Assembly (NCBI GenBank): GCA_041165405.1
Contig: JBEANL010000004.1
Span: forward strand, 1 to 64,000
Length of the DNA: 64,000 nt
Origin: Methylopumilus sp009926035
GTDB lineage: Bacteria > Pseudomonadota > Gammaproteobacteria > Burkholderiales > Methylophilaceae
Direction: 5' to 3'
Shown: positions 27,097-36,087 of the stretch, piece after piece
How positions within the stretch are numbered: position 1 is the stretch's first letter
Layout: the number at the start of each line of letters is the position of its first letter
Notes under the pieces: generated by a model
What the model saw: only the letters and a program-made list of their open reading frames with translations
What the model was told of the DNA's origin: nothing
Database searches by the model: none
Made by a program: the position numbers and the translations under genes

Positions 27097-28005
27097 TTAT
27101 TTAGATTTTTTTACTGCATGACCACCAAATGCATTACGCATTACTGATAGTAATTTATAGCCATAACCTTGTTTTTCTTGGCTTCTAAATCTCACTTGCA
27201 ATGCAAGTGTAAGCACTGGTGTTGGAATACCTTGTTCAATTGATTCAACAACAGTCCATCTGCCTTCGCCCGAGTCAGCTACATAAGGAGCAATTTCATC
27301 AAGCGCTTGATCTTCTTTAAGTGCATCAGCAGTTAAATCCAATAACCAACTTCTGACAACTGAGCCATGTTTCCATAATTCTGTAATTTGCGCTAAATCA
27401 AGTTTAAATTCACTTTTACCTTTAAGAAGCTCAAGGCCTTCAGCAAATGATTCCATCATGCCGTATTCGATACCATTGTGAATCATTTTAGTAAAGTGAC
27501 CCGAACCTACAGGACCTACATGAGCCCAGCCACGATCTACGTGAGCTAGTGCTTGAAGAATAGGTTTCATTGTGTCTGCAACTTCTTGTTTTGCGCCTAC
27601 CATTAGGCAGTAGCCGTTTGCTAAACCCCATACACCACCTGATGTACCGCAATCCATAAAACCAATACCTTTTTCTTCAAGGAATTTACCGATGCGCTGA
27701 GAGTCTTTGTAATTTGAATTGCCACCGTCAATAATAATGTCGCCTTTATTGAGCATTGGCATGAGTTCTTTGATTTGTTCTTCGGTTGGATTTCCTGCTG
27801 GCACCATAAGCCATACAATTTTTTGACCATCTAATTTTGCTACAGCATCTGCAACAGAATTTGCACCAATAATTTTTGCTTTTTCTTCGAGAGTTTTTAC
27901 AACTTCTGCGCTTCGGTCAAAGCCTACAACAGAAATACCTTTTTGAACAAGACGAGTAGCCATATTGCCACCCATTTTTCCGAGACCAATCATTGCTAAT
28001 TTCAT
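27097..28005 (-). CDS. gnd: 6-phosphogluconate dehydrogenase, decarboxylating (short YqeC/GndA type)
   Basis: Oxidatively decarboxylates 6-phosphogluconate to ribulose 5-phosphate, the formaldehyde acceptor of the RuMP pathway. At 302 residues it is the short bacterial type, not the 470-residue classical enzyme. The N-terminus has the Rossmann motif MIGLGKMGGNMATRL, then DGGNSNYKDS, FMDCGTSGGVWGL and the catalytic HFTKMIHNGIEYGMMESFAEG. The short type is often NAD-dependent, fitting a dissimilatory role; that is an inference. The pgl gene diverges from it. Confidence 0.93.
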   Translation of the reverse strand: MKLAMIGLGKMGGNMATRLVQKGISVVGFDRSAEVVKTLEEKAKIIGANSVADAVAKLDGQKIVWLMVPAGNPTEEQIKELMPMLNKGDIIIDGGNSNYKDSQRIGKFLEEKGIGFMDCGTSGGVWGLANGYCLMVGAKQEVADTMKPILQALAHVDRGWAHVGPVGSGHFTKMIHNGIEYGMMESFAEGLELLKGKSEFKLDLAQITELWKHGSVVRSWLLDLTADALKEDQALDEIAPYVADSGEGRWTVVESIEQGIPTPVLTLALQVRFRSQEKQGYGYKLLSVMRNAFGGHAVKKSK

Positions 28006-28158
28006 TTTTTTACCTTTTTATGGAAGATTTGTCGTTGCTTAATCTTTTGGAATAAAGCAAATTAGTTTAAAGTGCGATACAAGTTAAATTATATCAAACG
28101 CAAGCCTCTTCAAGGAATTGATTTAGATATAAAATCCATATTATTTTGAAAGATTTAC

Positions 28159-28836
28159 ATGAATTTGAAACAAATTAAATGGCATTCATTTGAAAGCCAA
28201 GTTTCTCTTGATCAAGCGGCTATGGAGAGGATTGTAGGCTTAGCTGAGTCTTCAATTAAAATGCGAGGCCAGTTTCATCTTGTATTAGCGGGGGGGTCGA
28301 CACCCAAAAACGTCTATACACTTCTTAAAAATATCAAAACAGATTGGCATAAATGGCATGTCTATTTTGGAGATGAGAGATGTCTTGATTCCGGTCACCA
28401 AGATCGAAATAGTACTATGGCATTTGAAGCATGGCTCAATCATATCGATATTCCAGTCCAAAACATTCATGCAATTCCAGCTGAACTTGGTCCAGTAGAA
28501 GGTGCGTATTTGTATAATCAAACACTAAGCCAGGTAGGTGATTTTGATCTAGTCCTTTTAGGGCTTGGTGAAGACGCTCATACGGCAAGTTTATTCCCAG
28601 GACGTAGTTGGGATAACAATTTAGATGCTTTAGCGATTTTTGATGCACCCAAGCCGCCACCATTAAGAATATCTATGTCGCCAGCACGCTTAAGTCGATC
28701 CAAATCTGTACTTTTCTTGGTCAGTGGAAAAGAGAAACAAACAGCGATAAATCAATGGAAGGCAGGGGATTTAATACCTGCAAGCACAGTTACCTGTAAC
28801 AATGGGGTAGATGTATTTTGTTTTAACGTAAGTTAG
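28159..28836 (+). CDS. pgl: 6-phosphogluconolactonase
   Basis: Hydrolyses 6-phosphogluconolactone, linking Zwf and Gnd. The 225-residue protein belongs to the DevB/SOL family: LVLAGGSTPKNVYTLL, WHVYFGDERCLDSGHQDRNS and LVLLGLGEDAHTASLFPG. It diverges from gnd over a 153-base region in which I see a weak TATAAA-type -10 near 28128 and nothing else distinct. Its stop interlocks with the apbC stop in bases 28833-28836. Confidence 0.95.
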   Translation: MNLKQIKWHSFESQVSLDQAAMERIVGLAESSIKMRGQFHLVLAGGSTPKNVYTLLKNIKTDWHKWHVYFGDERCLDSGHQDRNSTMAFEAWLNHIDIPVQNIHAIPAELGPVEGAYLYNQTLSQVGDFDLVLLGLGEDAHTASLFPGRSWDNNLDALAIFDAPKPPPLRISMSPARLSRSKSVLFLVSGKEKQTAINQWKAGDLIPASTVTCNNGVDVFCFNVS

Positions 28837-29921
28837 GTTTTTTGAATGACAATATTTGGGAATTTATTGCTGTAATCTTGGGCGAGTTTAGACACTTTAA
28901 CGGCTGTTAAACGAGCAATTTTCTTGTAAGTTTTTGCAGCGCTACTTTCAGGTTCAGCCACCACTGTTGGATTACCATCATCAGCTTGCTCCCTAATCTT
29001 AATGTCTAAAGGTAGGCTTCCTAAAAGAGATACGCCATAATCCTTACACATTTTTTCAGCACCACCCGATCCAAAGATATGTTCTTCGTTGCCACATTTT
29101 GAGCATGTGTGCATAGCCATATTTTCTACAATACCAATAATTGGAATATTTACTTTTTCAAACATCTTTAGTCCGCGCCTAGCATCAAGTAAGGCGATGT
29201 CTTGCGGTGTTGTAACGATAATCGCGCCTGTGACAGGTACTTTTTGAGATAAAGTGAGTTGAATATCGCCGGTGCCAGGAGGTAAATCAACAACAAGATA
29301 ATCCAGGTCATCCCACCTTGTTTCTTTTAAAAGCTGTTCGAGTGTGCCTGTCACCATAGGACCACGCCATACCATGGGTGTTTCTGGATCTACAAGGAAT
29401 CCAATCGACATAGCTTGAATGTTGTGAGCCATAATTGGCTCCATAGATTTACCATCTTTGCTCTCAGGCTTTGAGTATATCCCCAACATTTGAGGCTGGC
29501 TTGGACCATATATATCAGCATCCAAAATACCTACGCGAGCACCTTCAGCAGATAAAGCTAAGGCGAGATTGACTGCGGTTGTAGATTTTCCTACGCCACC
29601 TTTTCCAGAAGCGACAGCAATAATGTTTTTAACACCAGGAATAAGTGCTATACCTTTTTGAGCTGCGTGAGATGTGATTTTAAAATCAACCTCAACATTT
29701 AAATTAACTTCAGGCAGTGTTTTTTTAATCTGAGTCGCAATCAAATTTTTGATATCATTTAATTGACTATTAGCCGGGTAACCAAGCAGGACTTTGATAT
29801 CAATATCATTGTCTTTAATTGAGATGCTCTTGATAGATTTATCGTTAATGAGGTTGTCGTTTGTATTGGGATCAACAACGTCCTTTAATAGATCTTTTAC
29901 TTGTTGTTCTGAGTGTGTCAT
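28833..29921 (-). CDS. apbC: Iron-sulfur cluster carrier protein ApbC/Mrp
   Basis: P-loop ATPase that carries and transfers Fe-S clusters. The 362-residue protein has an N-terminal DUF59/MIP18 domain (about 1-80) and a Mrp/NBP35 ATPase domain with the deviant Walker A SGKGGVGKST (around 105-114), DLPPGTGDIQLTL, and the cluster-binding CSKCGNEEHIFGSGGAE. It diverges from metG, a pairing conserved in beta- and gammaproteobacteria. The intergenic region is 83 bases. Confidence 0.95.
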   Translation of the reverse strand: MTHSEQQVKDLLKDVVDPNTNDNLINDKSIKSISIKDNDIDIKVLLGYPANSQLNDIKNLIATQIKKTLPEVNLNVEVDFKITSHAAQKGIALIPGVKNIIAVASGKGGVGKSTTAVNLALALSAEGARVGILDADIYGPSQPQMLGIYSKPESKDGKSMEPIMAHNIQAMSIGFLVDPETPMVWRGPMVTGTLEQLLKETRWDDLDYLVVDLPPGTGDIQLTLSQKVPVTGAIIVTTPQDIALLDARRGLKMFEKVNIPIIGIVENMAMHTCSKCGNEEHIFGSGGAEKMCKDYGVSLLGSLPLDIKIREQADDGNPTVVAEPESSAAKTYKKIARLTAVKVSKLAQDYSNKFPNIVIQKT

Positions 29922-29960
29922 GAGTTGGTAATTTTAACCTATGTTAGTTGAGGCGTCATT

Positions 29961-29969
29961 TGATAGAAT
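29961..29969 (+). promoter_or_regulatory. Predicted extended -10 promoter of metG
   Basis: TGATAGAAT has TG at 29961-29962 and TAGAAT at 29964-29969, with no good -35. It would give a leader of about 28 bases before the metG ATG. The element mirrors those upstream of glyA and ftsK. Confidence 0.45.
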
Positions 29970-30004
29970 AGGGACTTAGTCAAATCAATAAAGTTTCTCA
30001 ATTC

Positions 30005-32038
30005 ATGCGAAAGATCTTAGTCACTTCAGCCTTGCCGTACGCGAATGGAAGCATTCATTTAGGCCATTTAGTAGAATATATCCAAACTGATATTTGGGTT
30101 AGATTTCAAAAGATGCAAGGCCATGAGGCCTATTATGTATGCGCCGATGATACGCATGGAACCCCTATTATGCTTAGAGCTGAAAAAGAGAGTATTACAC
30201 CAGAAGCGCTGATTAAAAAAGTACATATAGAGCACTCGAAAGATTTTTCTGATTTTTTTGTAAATTTTGATAATTTTTATTCTACAAATTCCTCTGAAAA
30301 TCTTGAACTATCTCAAACTGTTTATAAAAAACTTAAACAGAATAAAAAGATCTATACAAAAACCATAGAGCAATTTTACGACCCCGTAAAGGAAATGTTT
30401 TTACCTGATCGCTTTATTAAAGGGGAATGTCCTAAGTGTCATGCTAAAGATCAATATGGTGATTCATGCGAAGTTTGTGGTGCAACGTATGCGCCTACAG
30501 AATTAATTAACCCAATATCTTCGGTCTCAGGCTCAGTTCCAATTAGGAAAGAAACGGAGCATTACTTCTTCAAGCTTTCAGAATGTGAAACATTTTTAGC
30601 TGATTGGACATCCTCAGGAACGCTACAGCAAGAAGCTGCAAATAAAATGAAAGAGTGGTTTAAATCTGGCTTGGCGGATTGGGATATTTCGAGAGATGCA
30701 CCTTATTTTGGTTTTGAAATTCCTGATGCGCCAGGTAAATATTTTTATGTATGGCTTGATGCGCCCATTGGTTATATGGCGAGCTTTAAAAAACTTTGTG
30801 AAGATAAAAAAATTAATTTTGATGAGTTTTGGAAGGCAGATTCAAAAACAGAGCTATATCATTTTATTGGAAAAGATATTCTTTATTTTCATGCATTATT
30901 TTGGCCAGCAACATTAGAATTTTCTGGCTATAGAAAACCGACAAAGATTTTTGCGCATGGTTTTCTCACAGTAAATGCAGAAAAGATGTCTAAATCTCGC
31001 GGGACTTTTATCACAGCTAGAAGTTACTTAGATTATATTAAAAATCCAGATTACCTTCGATATTATTACGCTGCTAAATTAAATAGTACTATGGAAGATA
31101 TAGATCTTAATTTAGATGATTTCTTATCACGAGTTAATAGTGATCTTGTAGGTAAATTTATTAATATTGCAAGTCGAACATCAGGATTCATCCATAAATA
31201 TTTTGAAGGTAAGCTCTTTCTTGACGATTCAAAAACTGAAAAAGAATATATTGCTATCACTCAGAAATGTAAAGATATAGAAGTTGAAATCAAAAGCTGC
31301 TTTGAATCTAGGGAGTATGGCCGTGCAGTTCGAGAAATTATGCGTGTGGCAGATATTACAAATGAATACGTCAACACAAAGGCACCATGGACACTTGCAA
31401 AGGATGATGCACAACATAAAACAGGTTCTGATTTGCATGTGATATGCAGCCGAAGCCTCGAAGCTTTTAGAAGGCTCTCTATATATCTCGCGCCCGTATT
31501 GCCAAAACTTACGGCAGATATTGCAAAATTCTTTAATGAAAAAGAATTTAATTCATTCAAAGATCTTGATAAGAAAGATATTACTGTTAACGAGTATCAG
31601 CACATATTAACTAGAGTTGAAAAGAAAGATATCGATATGATGATTGAATCAAATAAAGAATCCCTAGACAAAAATAATGAATCTTCGAAAAAGGCAACAG
31701 TCGATCAATCGACTATTTCGATCGATGATTTTATGAAAATTGATTTAAGAGTCGCGCTTATTAAAGAAGCTTCTTTTGTAGAGGGCGCAGATAGTCTTTT
31801 AAGGTTAAGTTTAGATCTTAATGACGGTCGCGCAAGACAAGTTTTTGCAGGTATTAAATCTAAATATAATCCTGATCAGCTTGTTGGAAAGTTAACAGTC
31901 ATGGTTGCTAATTTAAAGCCAAGGCAAATGAAATTTGGCTTATCTGAAGGTATGGTACTTGCTGCAAGTGATGAATCAGAAGGGCCATTTGTTCTTTTTC
32001 CAGATCAAGGCGCCAAGCCTGGTATGCGTATTAAATAA
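30005..32038 (+). CDS. metG: Methionyl-tRNA synthetase
   Basis: Charges tRNA-Met. The 677-residue protein is the long dimeric form. It has the HIGH signature as HLGH (18-21), a zinc knuckle with CPKCHAKDQYGDSCEVC, KMSKS in NAEKMSKSRGT, the anticodon-binding helical domain and a C-terminal EMAP/tRNA-binding domain (about 575-677, IDDFMKIDLRVALIKEAS). It is followed without a gap by the convergent pyrF stop. Confidence 0.97.
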   Translation: MRKILVTSALPYANGSIHLGHLVEYIQTDIWVRFQKMQGHEAYYVCADDTHGTPIMLRAEKESITPEALIKKVHIEHSKDFSDFFVNFDNFYSTNSSENLELSQTVYKKLKQNKKIYTKTIEQFYDPVKEMFLPDRFIKGECPKCHAKDQYGDSCEVCGATYAPTELINPISSVSGSVPIRKETEHYFFKLSECETFLADWTSSGTLQQEAANKMKEWFKSGLADWDISRDAPYFGFEIPDAPGKYFYVWLDAPIGYMASFKKLCEDKKINFDEFWKADSKTELYHFIGKDILYFHALFWPATLEFSGYRKPTKIFAHGFLTVNAEKMSKSRGTFITARSYLDYIKNPDYLRYYYAAKLNSTMEDIDLNLDDFLSRVNSDLVGKFINIASRTSGFIHKYFEGKLFLDDSKTEKEYIAITQKCKDIEVEIKSCFESREYGRAVREIMRVADITNEYVNTKAPWTLAKDDAQHKTGSDLHVICSRSLEAFRRLSIYLAPVLPKLTADIAKFFNEKEFNSFKDLDKKDITVNEYQHILTRVEKKDIDMMIESNKESLDKNNESSKKATVDQSTISIDDFMKIDLRVALIKEASFVEGADSLLRLSLDLNDGRARQVFAGIKSKYNPDQLVGKLTVMVANLKPRQMKFGLSEGMVLAASDESEGPFVLFPDQGAKPGMRIK

Positions 32039-32740
32039 TTAACTACAATTAATTTCTATGTAAATTTTTTCTAAAGTTTTTGATGGGTCTTTTGATTGGG
32101 TAATAGGTCTTCCAATGACTAAATGACTGGATCCGGCTTTAATAGCCTCAACAGGCGTCATGGTTCTCACTTGGTCATTTGCAATATCATCTGCCATTCT
32201 TATTCCTGGTGTTACAAACAAAAATGATGGGCTAAAGTGATTTTTTAAGAAAACCAAATCTTTGGCAGAGCATACGATGCCATGAAGTCCGTTTTTTTCA
32301 GTTAATTTAGCAAGATGCAATACCTGATCTTCTAAATTTCTGGATATACCAATTTCTTCTAAAGTTTTTTGATCCATACTTGTTAATACAGTCACTGCAA
32401 TAAGAAGAGGTGGCTGTTTAGCTTTACTCACACCTTCGAGTGCTGCTTCCAACATATTGCTTCCTCCAGAAGCATGCACATTGAGCATCCATACTCCTAA
32501 TTGACTCGCAGCCTCACATGCTTTTCTAACAGTAGTGGGAATATCATGAAATTTAAGATCTAAAAATACTTTGAAATTTTTAGTTTGAAGATATTCGATG
32601 AGAGAAGGACCAGTTGCTGTAAATAATTCTTTGCCGACTTTTAAATTGCAATACTCTGGATTAAGTTGTGAAACTAGAGTTTTTGCTTCTGCAAGATTTG
32701 CATAATCAAGAGCTACAGTAACTTTATGCTTTGCTGACAT
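32039..32740 (-). CDS. pyrF: Orotidine-5'-phosphate decarboxylase
   Basis: Final step of UMP synthesis. The 233-residue TIM-barrel protein is the short bacterial type I, with the catalytic DLKFHDIPTTVRKA, TPGIRMADDIANDQVRTMTP and VIGRPI segments. Its ATG shares one base with the lapB stop, giving the lapB-pyrF coupling seen in enterobacteria. Its own stop abuts the metG stop at 32038/32039 with no spacer. Confidence 0.96.
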   Translation of the reverse strand: MSAKHKVTVALDYANLAEAKTLVSQLNPEYCNLKVGKELFTATGPSLIEYLQTKNFKVFLDLKFHDIPTTVRKACEAASQLGVWMLNVHASGGSNMLEAALEGVSKAKQPPLLIAVTVLTSMDQKTLEEIGISRNLEDQVLHLAKLTEKNGLHGIVCSAKDLVFLKNHFSPSFLFVTPGIRMADDIANDQVRTMTPVEAIKAGSSHLVIGRPITQSKDPSKTLEKIYIEINCS

Positions 32741-33912
32741 TAATTAATTTCATTTATCTCAGTGGGTTCTGAAGGCAGAGATTCCCAAGCATTACAGGCA
32801 GGGCATTGCCAATGGTGTTGTTTAGCTTTAAAGCCACAACTGCTGCATATAAATAAACGTCGATTGCCAATAGCATTGCGAACAGTTTGTTGAATAAGTT
32901 GGATGTCTTGTTCTTTATGCTTACTATTCATGGCACGGGCTTGAAATAATTGATCTAGTGCTTGAAGGCTTGGCTTTCTTATAAGCTCTTTTCGCGCGAG
33001 CTCTTCAGCCATTTCCGAGCCTTGTAATTTTAATGTTGCTTCATAAATGACGTTAAGTAGTGATCTTAATTTGTAATTTTCAAAATAAAGATTTAGAAGC
33101 GATAAACCTTCTTCGGGTTTTTTGAGTTTTTCAAATGAATTAAGTATCTTGGCTGCGACAAGACCTAGAGATTCAGGATCTTGAAACTCAATTTTTTTCC
33201 AGTGATTGATCGCCTTATTATGATCGCCATCTTCCGCATCTAAATCACCAAGTAAAATATTTGCACGAACACATTTCTTATGCGCGTCGAGCGCATCGTT
33301 AAGCGACTTAACTGCTGACTTTTTATCCTTATCTAAGAACGAATTCAGTGCGATTTCACAATGGTAATGACTAATTTGTAATCTGAATGAAACACCTGAT
33401 TCTTTTTCTAATTTTGTAGCCATTTTAATTGCGTTTTGCCATTCACGTTCTTTAACGTATATCTCAAGCAAAGCATTAGATGCATATTGTTTATATTTTC
33501 CAGATTCTAACTTTAGAAACAACTCTTCAGCGCGATCAAATAAGCCGGCTTTAAGATAGTCTTGAGCTAATTCAGCTTTCACGGATTCTTCTTGAGAGGG
33601 ATTAAGGTCACGATTTTCTAATAAATCTAAATGCATATTGATAGCACGATCAATATGACCTATACGCCTTAAGATACTGCCCAAGGCAAAGTGCAATTCA
33701 AGAGATTCATTATTAATACGAACAGCATCCATAAAAGCGTTTACTGCTTTTTCGTATTGATTAGTGATAAGGTAATTAAGGCCTTTAAAGTAGGACGCAG
33801 GAAGGCTTGTAGACTCCTTCATAAGTTGTTTAATATCAATGCGAGCGGCTACCCAGCCTAATGCAAAGAAGAAGGGAATAACTAGGAGCCACCAATATTC
33901 GAATTGAATCAT
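32740..33912 (-). CDS. lapB: LapB (YciM), LPS assembly regulator
   Basis: Inner-membrane-anchored TPR protein that, in E. coli, coordinates LPS export with FtsH degradation of LpxC. The 390-residue product has an N-terminal membrane anchor (about 5-22), eight or nine TPR-like repeats, and a C-terminal rubredoxin-type zinc/iron site CSSCGFKAKQHHWQCPAC. It lacks the usual lapA neighbour between itself and ihfB. No ribosome binding site precedes the ATG, and the predicted promoter suggests a leaderless mRNA. Confidence 0.93.
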   Translation of the reverse strand: MIQFEYWWLLVIPFFFALGWVAARIDIKQLMKESTSLPASYFKGLNYLITNQYEKAVNAFMDAVRINNESLELHFALGSILRRIGHIDRAINMHLDLLENRDLNPSQEESVKAELAQDYLKAGLFDRAEELFLKLESGKYKQYASNALLEIYVKEREWQNAIKMATKLEKESGVSFRLQISHYHCEIALNSFLDKDKKSAVKSLNDALDAHKKCVRANILLGDLDAEDGDHNKAINHWKKIEFQDPESLGLVAAKILNSFEKLKKPEEGLSLLNLYFENYKLRSLLNVIYEATLKLQGSEMAEELARKELIRKPSLQALDQLFQARAMNSKHKEQDIQLIQQTVRNAIGNRRLFICSSCGFKAKQHHWQCPACNAWESLPSEPTEINEIN

Positions 33913-33921
33913 ATTTGATTT

Positions 33922-33949
33922 ATTGTATATCTATTAATAGATAGATCAA
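33922..33949 (-). promoter_or_regulatory. Predicted lapB promoter with palindromic spacer
   Basis: On the minus strand TTGATC (33944-33949), a 16-base spacer (33928-33943) and TACAAT (33922-33927). The spacer is itself a perfect 16-base palindrome, TATCTATTAATAGATA. Transcription would start within a few bases of the lapB ATG at 33912. Predicted only. Confidence 0.4.
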
Positions 33950-33952
33950 AAA

Positions 33953-33984
33953 AAAAGCATATCCTGGTAAGAAGATATGCTTTT
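33953..33984 (-). terminator. Rho-independent terminator after ihfB
   Basis: AAAAGCATATC (33953-33963) pairs with GATATGCTTTT (33974-33984), an 11-base stem with a 10-base loop. On the minus strand it is followed by a run of Ts. It ends the rpsA-ihfB unit and separates it from lapB. Confidence 0.88.
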
Positions 33985-33999
33985 AAATGGTGTTTAGCC

Positions 34000-34278
34000 T
34001 TATTTATCAACGCGATCTCTAAGTTCTTTACCTGCTTTAAAATGTGGAACATATTTTTCTGGGACTTCCACTTTTGAACCTGTTTTGGGGTTTCTGCCCA
34101 AACGAGGTGGTCGGTAATTTAAGCTAAAGCTACCAAACCCTCTAATTTCAATTCTTTTACCTTTGGATAGTGTTTCACCCATGGCATCAAGAATAGTTTT
34201 GACCGATAACTCAGCATCTTTATAGACTAATTGAGAGAAGCGGCTAGCAAGTAAGTTTATTAATTTAGACTTCGTCAT
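34000..34278 (-). CDS. ihfB: Integration host factor subunit beta
   Basis: DNA-bending nucleoid protein that works as a heterodimer with IhfA. The 92-residue protein has the HU/IHF signature GFGSFSLNYRPPRLGRNPKTGSKVEV with the intercalating proline arm. It is directly downstream of rpsA (8-base gap), the conserved position of ihfB rather than hupB. A strong terminator follows. Confidence 0.95.
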   Translation of the reverse strand: MTKSKLINLLASRFSQLVYKDAELSVKTILDAMGETLSKGKRIEIRGFGSFSLNYRPPRLGRNPKTGSKVEVPEKYVPHFKAGKELRDRVDK

Positions 34279-34286
34279 AAGATTAA

Positions 34287-36002
34287 TTATTTTTTACTAT
34301 CTAATTTTGCCTTTAATAATGCGCCAAGATTAGTTGTGCCCGCATTATCAGAACTTTCTTCAGCTTCTACTTTTTTCTTAGCAGCTTTTGGTTTAGCTGT
34401 ATTTTTAGACTTTAGTGAAAGTTGAATTGTTTTTTCTTTAGCATCGACATTGAGTATTTTAACTTCAATTTCGTCACCAACTTTAACAACAGTTGATGCA
34501 TCATCAACTTTATCTTCGCTGACTTCACTAATATCAACAGTGCCTTCAACTTGGTCAGCTAAAGTCACTACGATACCAGAAGTATCTGCTGATTTAACTG
34601 TGCCTTTAATAAAACTACCTTTGTCGTTAGCTTTTGTGAAGCCTGTAAAGTTGTCGCCTGATAATTGTTTAAGGCCAAGAGAAATTCTTTCTTTCTCAAC
34701 GTCGATTGCCACGATAAGCGCTTCGAGGTCATCACCCTTTTTAAAGTTTCTAATAGCTTCTTCACCTGTTTTATCCCACGAGATATCAGATAAATGGATG
34801 AGACCGTCTATGCCGCCATCAAGACCGATAAAGATACCGAAATCAGTGATTGATTTAATAGGGCCGCTAACTTTGTCACCCTTTTTATGTGTTTCAGAAA
34901 ATTCTGCCCATGGGTTTGACTTGCATTGTTTCATGCCTAATGAAAGTCTTCTTCTATCTTCATCAATTTCAAGAATCATGACTTCAACTTCATCACCGAG
35001 CTGTGCAATTTTTCCTGGGTGAATATTTTTATTTGTCCAATCCATTTCTGAAACGTGAACTAAGCCTTCAATACCTGCTTCAATTTCAACGAACGCACCG
35101 TAATCAGTCAAATTAGATACTTTACCGAATAGGCGAGTGCTTACTGGATATCTTCTTGATAAGCCTTTCCAAGGATCATCGTCGAGTTGTTTTAAACCTA
35201 ATGAAACACGATTTTTTTCTTGATCAAATTTAAGCACTTTAGCTTCAACTTCATCACCAATATTTAAGATTTCAGATGGGTGCTTTACGCGTCTCCATGC
35301 TAAGTCAGTAATGTGAAGTAAGCCGTCAATACCGCCTAAGTCAACGAATGCACCGTAATCTGTAATATTCTTAATGATGCCTTTTACAGTAGCACCTTCA
35401 GTAAGTGTGCCAATAACAGCATCTCTGTCCGCACCTGAAGATTGCTCCATTACTGCTTTTCTTGAAACAACCACGTTGTTTCTTTTCTTATCAATTTTGA
35501 TAACTTTAAGATCCCATTCTTTATTTTCAAATGGCGATGTATCTTTAACAGGTCTCACATCAACGAGAGAGCCTGGTAAGAATGCTGTGATTCCATTTAC
35601 AGAAACTCTTAGGCCGCCTTTAACGCGACTACTTACAAAACCTTTAACTACCGTTCCCTCGTTCATTGCATCTTCAAGATCAAGCCATGCTTGCATTTTC
35701 TTTGCTTTATCTCTTGATAAGATCGTTGAACCGAAACCGTCTTCTAGTTTTTCAATTGCAACTTTAACAAAGTCACCCACTTTAACGTCAAGTCCGCCTT
35801 GGTCATTAAGGAATTCTTCTGCTTTGATAACGCTTTCTGATTTAAGTCCTGCGTTTACAATCACAAAGTCATTATCAATAGATATAACTTCGGCTGTAAT
35901 TACTTCGCCTGAACGCATTTCTTGAAGCGCTATACTTTCTTCAAATAGAGCTGCGAAACTTTCTGTGGATTGTGATTCTGTATTTTTTGCTGTCGTTGCC
36001 AT
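34287..36002 (-). CDS. rpsA: 30S ribosomal protein S1
   Basis: Largest ribosomal protein; it binds mRNA and aids initiation on messages with weak ribosome binding sites. The 571-residue product has six S1 (OB-fold) repeats, shown by recurring DYGAFV/DFGIFI, GLLHITDL, GLVHVSEM and RRRLSLGMKQ or RVSLGLKQ segments, plus a lysine-rich C-terminus. It sits in cmk-rpsA-ihfB, the conserved order. The 85-base gap before it can fold into two hairpins that may be a regulatory leader. Confidence 0.97.
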   Translation of the reverse strand: MATTAKNTESQSTESFAALFEESIALQEMRSGEVITAEVISIDNDFVIVNAGLKSESVIKAEEFLNDQGGLDVKVGDFVKVAIEKLEDGFGSTILSRDKAKKMQAWLDLEDAMNEGTVVKGFVSSRVKGGLRVSVNGITAFLPGSLVDVRPVKDTSPFENKEWDLKVIKIDKKRNNVVVSRKAVMEQSSGADRDAVIGTLTEGATVKGIIKNITDYGAFVDLGGIDGLLHITDLAWRRVKHPSEILNIGDEVEAKVLKFDQEKNRVSLGLKQLDDDPWKGLSRRYPVSTRLFGKVSNLTDYGAFVEIEAGIEGLVHVSEMDWTNKNIHPGKIAQLGDEVEVMILEIDEDRRRLSLGMKQCKSNPWAEFSETHKKGDKVSGPIKSITDFGIFIGLDGGIDGLIHLSDISWDKTGEEAIRNFKKGDDLEALIVAIDVEKERISLGLKQLSGDNFTGFTKANDKGSFIKGTVKSADTSGIVVTLADQVEGTVDISEVSEDKVDDASTVVKVGDEIEVKILNVDAKEKTIQLSLKSKNTAKPKAAKKKVEAEESSDNAGTTNLGALLKAKLDSKK

Positions 36003-36087
36003 TAAATGTTACCTATAAAGTCCTACCTAGCGATAGGGATGTTAAAGTTAGCAATAGATCTTTGAAATCTATTACACCTAAATTTTT
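36003..36087 (-). promoter_or_regulatory. Possible rpsA leader with two hairpins
   Basis: Between cmk and rpsA lie a 7-base inverted repeat AATAGAT/ATCTATT (36053-36059 with 36067-36073) and a small CCTA/TAGG hairpin (36026-36037). No U-run follows either, so they are not terminators. In E. coli S1 autoregulates through hairpins of its leader; a similar role here is inference. Confidence 0.3.

Noticed and set aside
34450..35022. 190-residue open frame on the plus strand opposite rpsA (and a second of 183 residues at 35374-35925)
   Set aside because: They are the antisense shadow of the acidic, repetitive S1 protein. They are rich in Ser, Thr, Leu and Pro with no recognisable domain or ribosome binding site.
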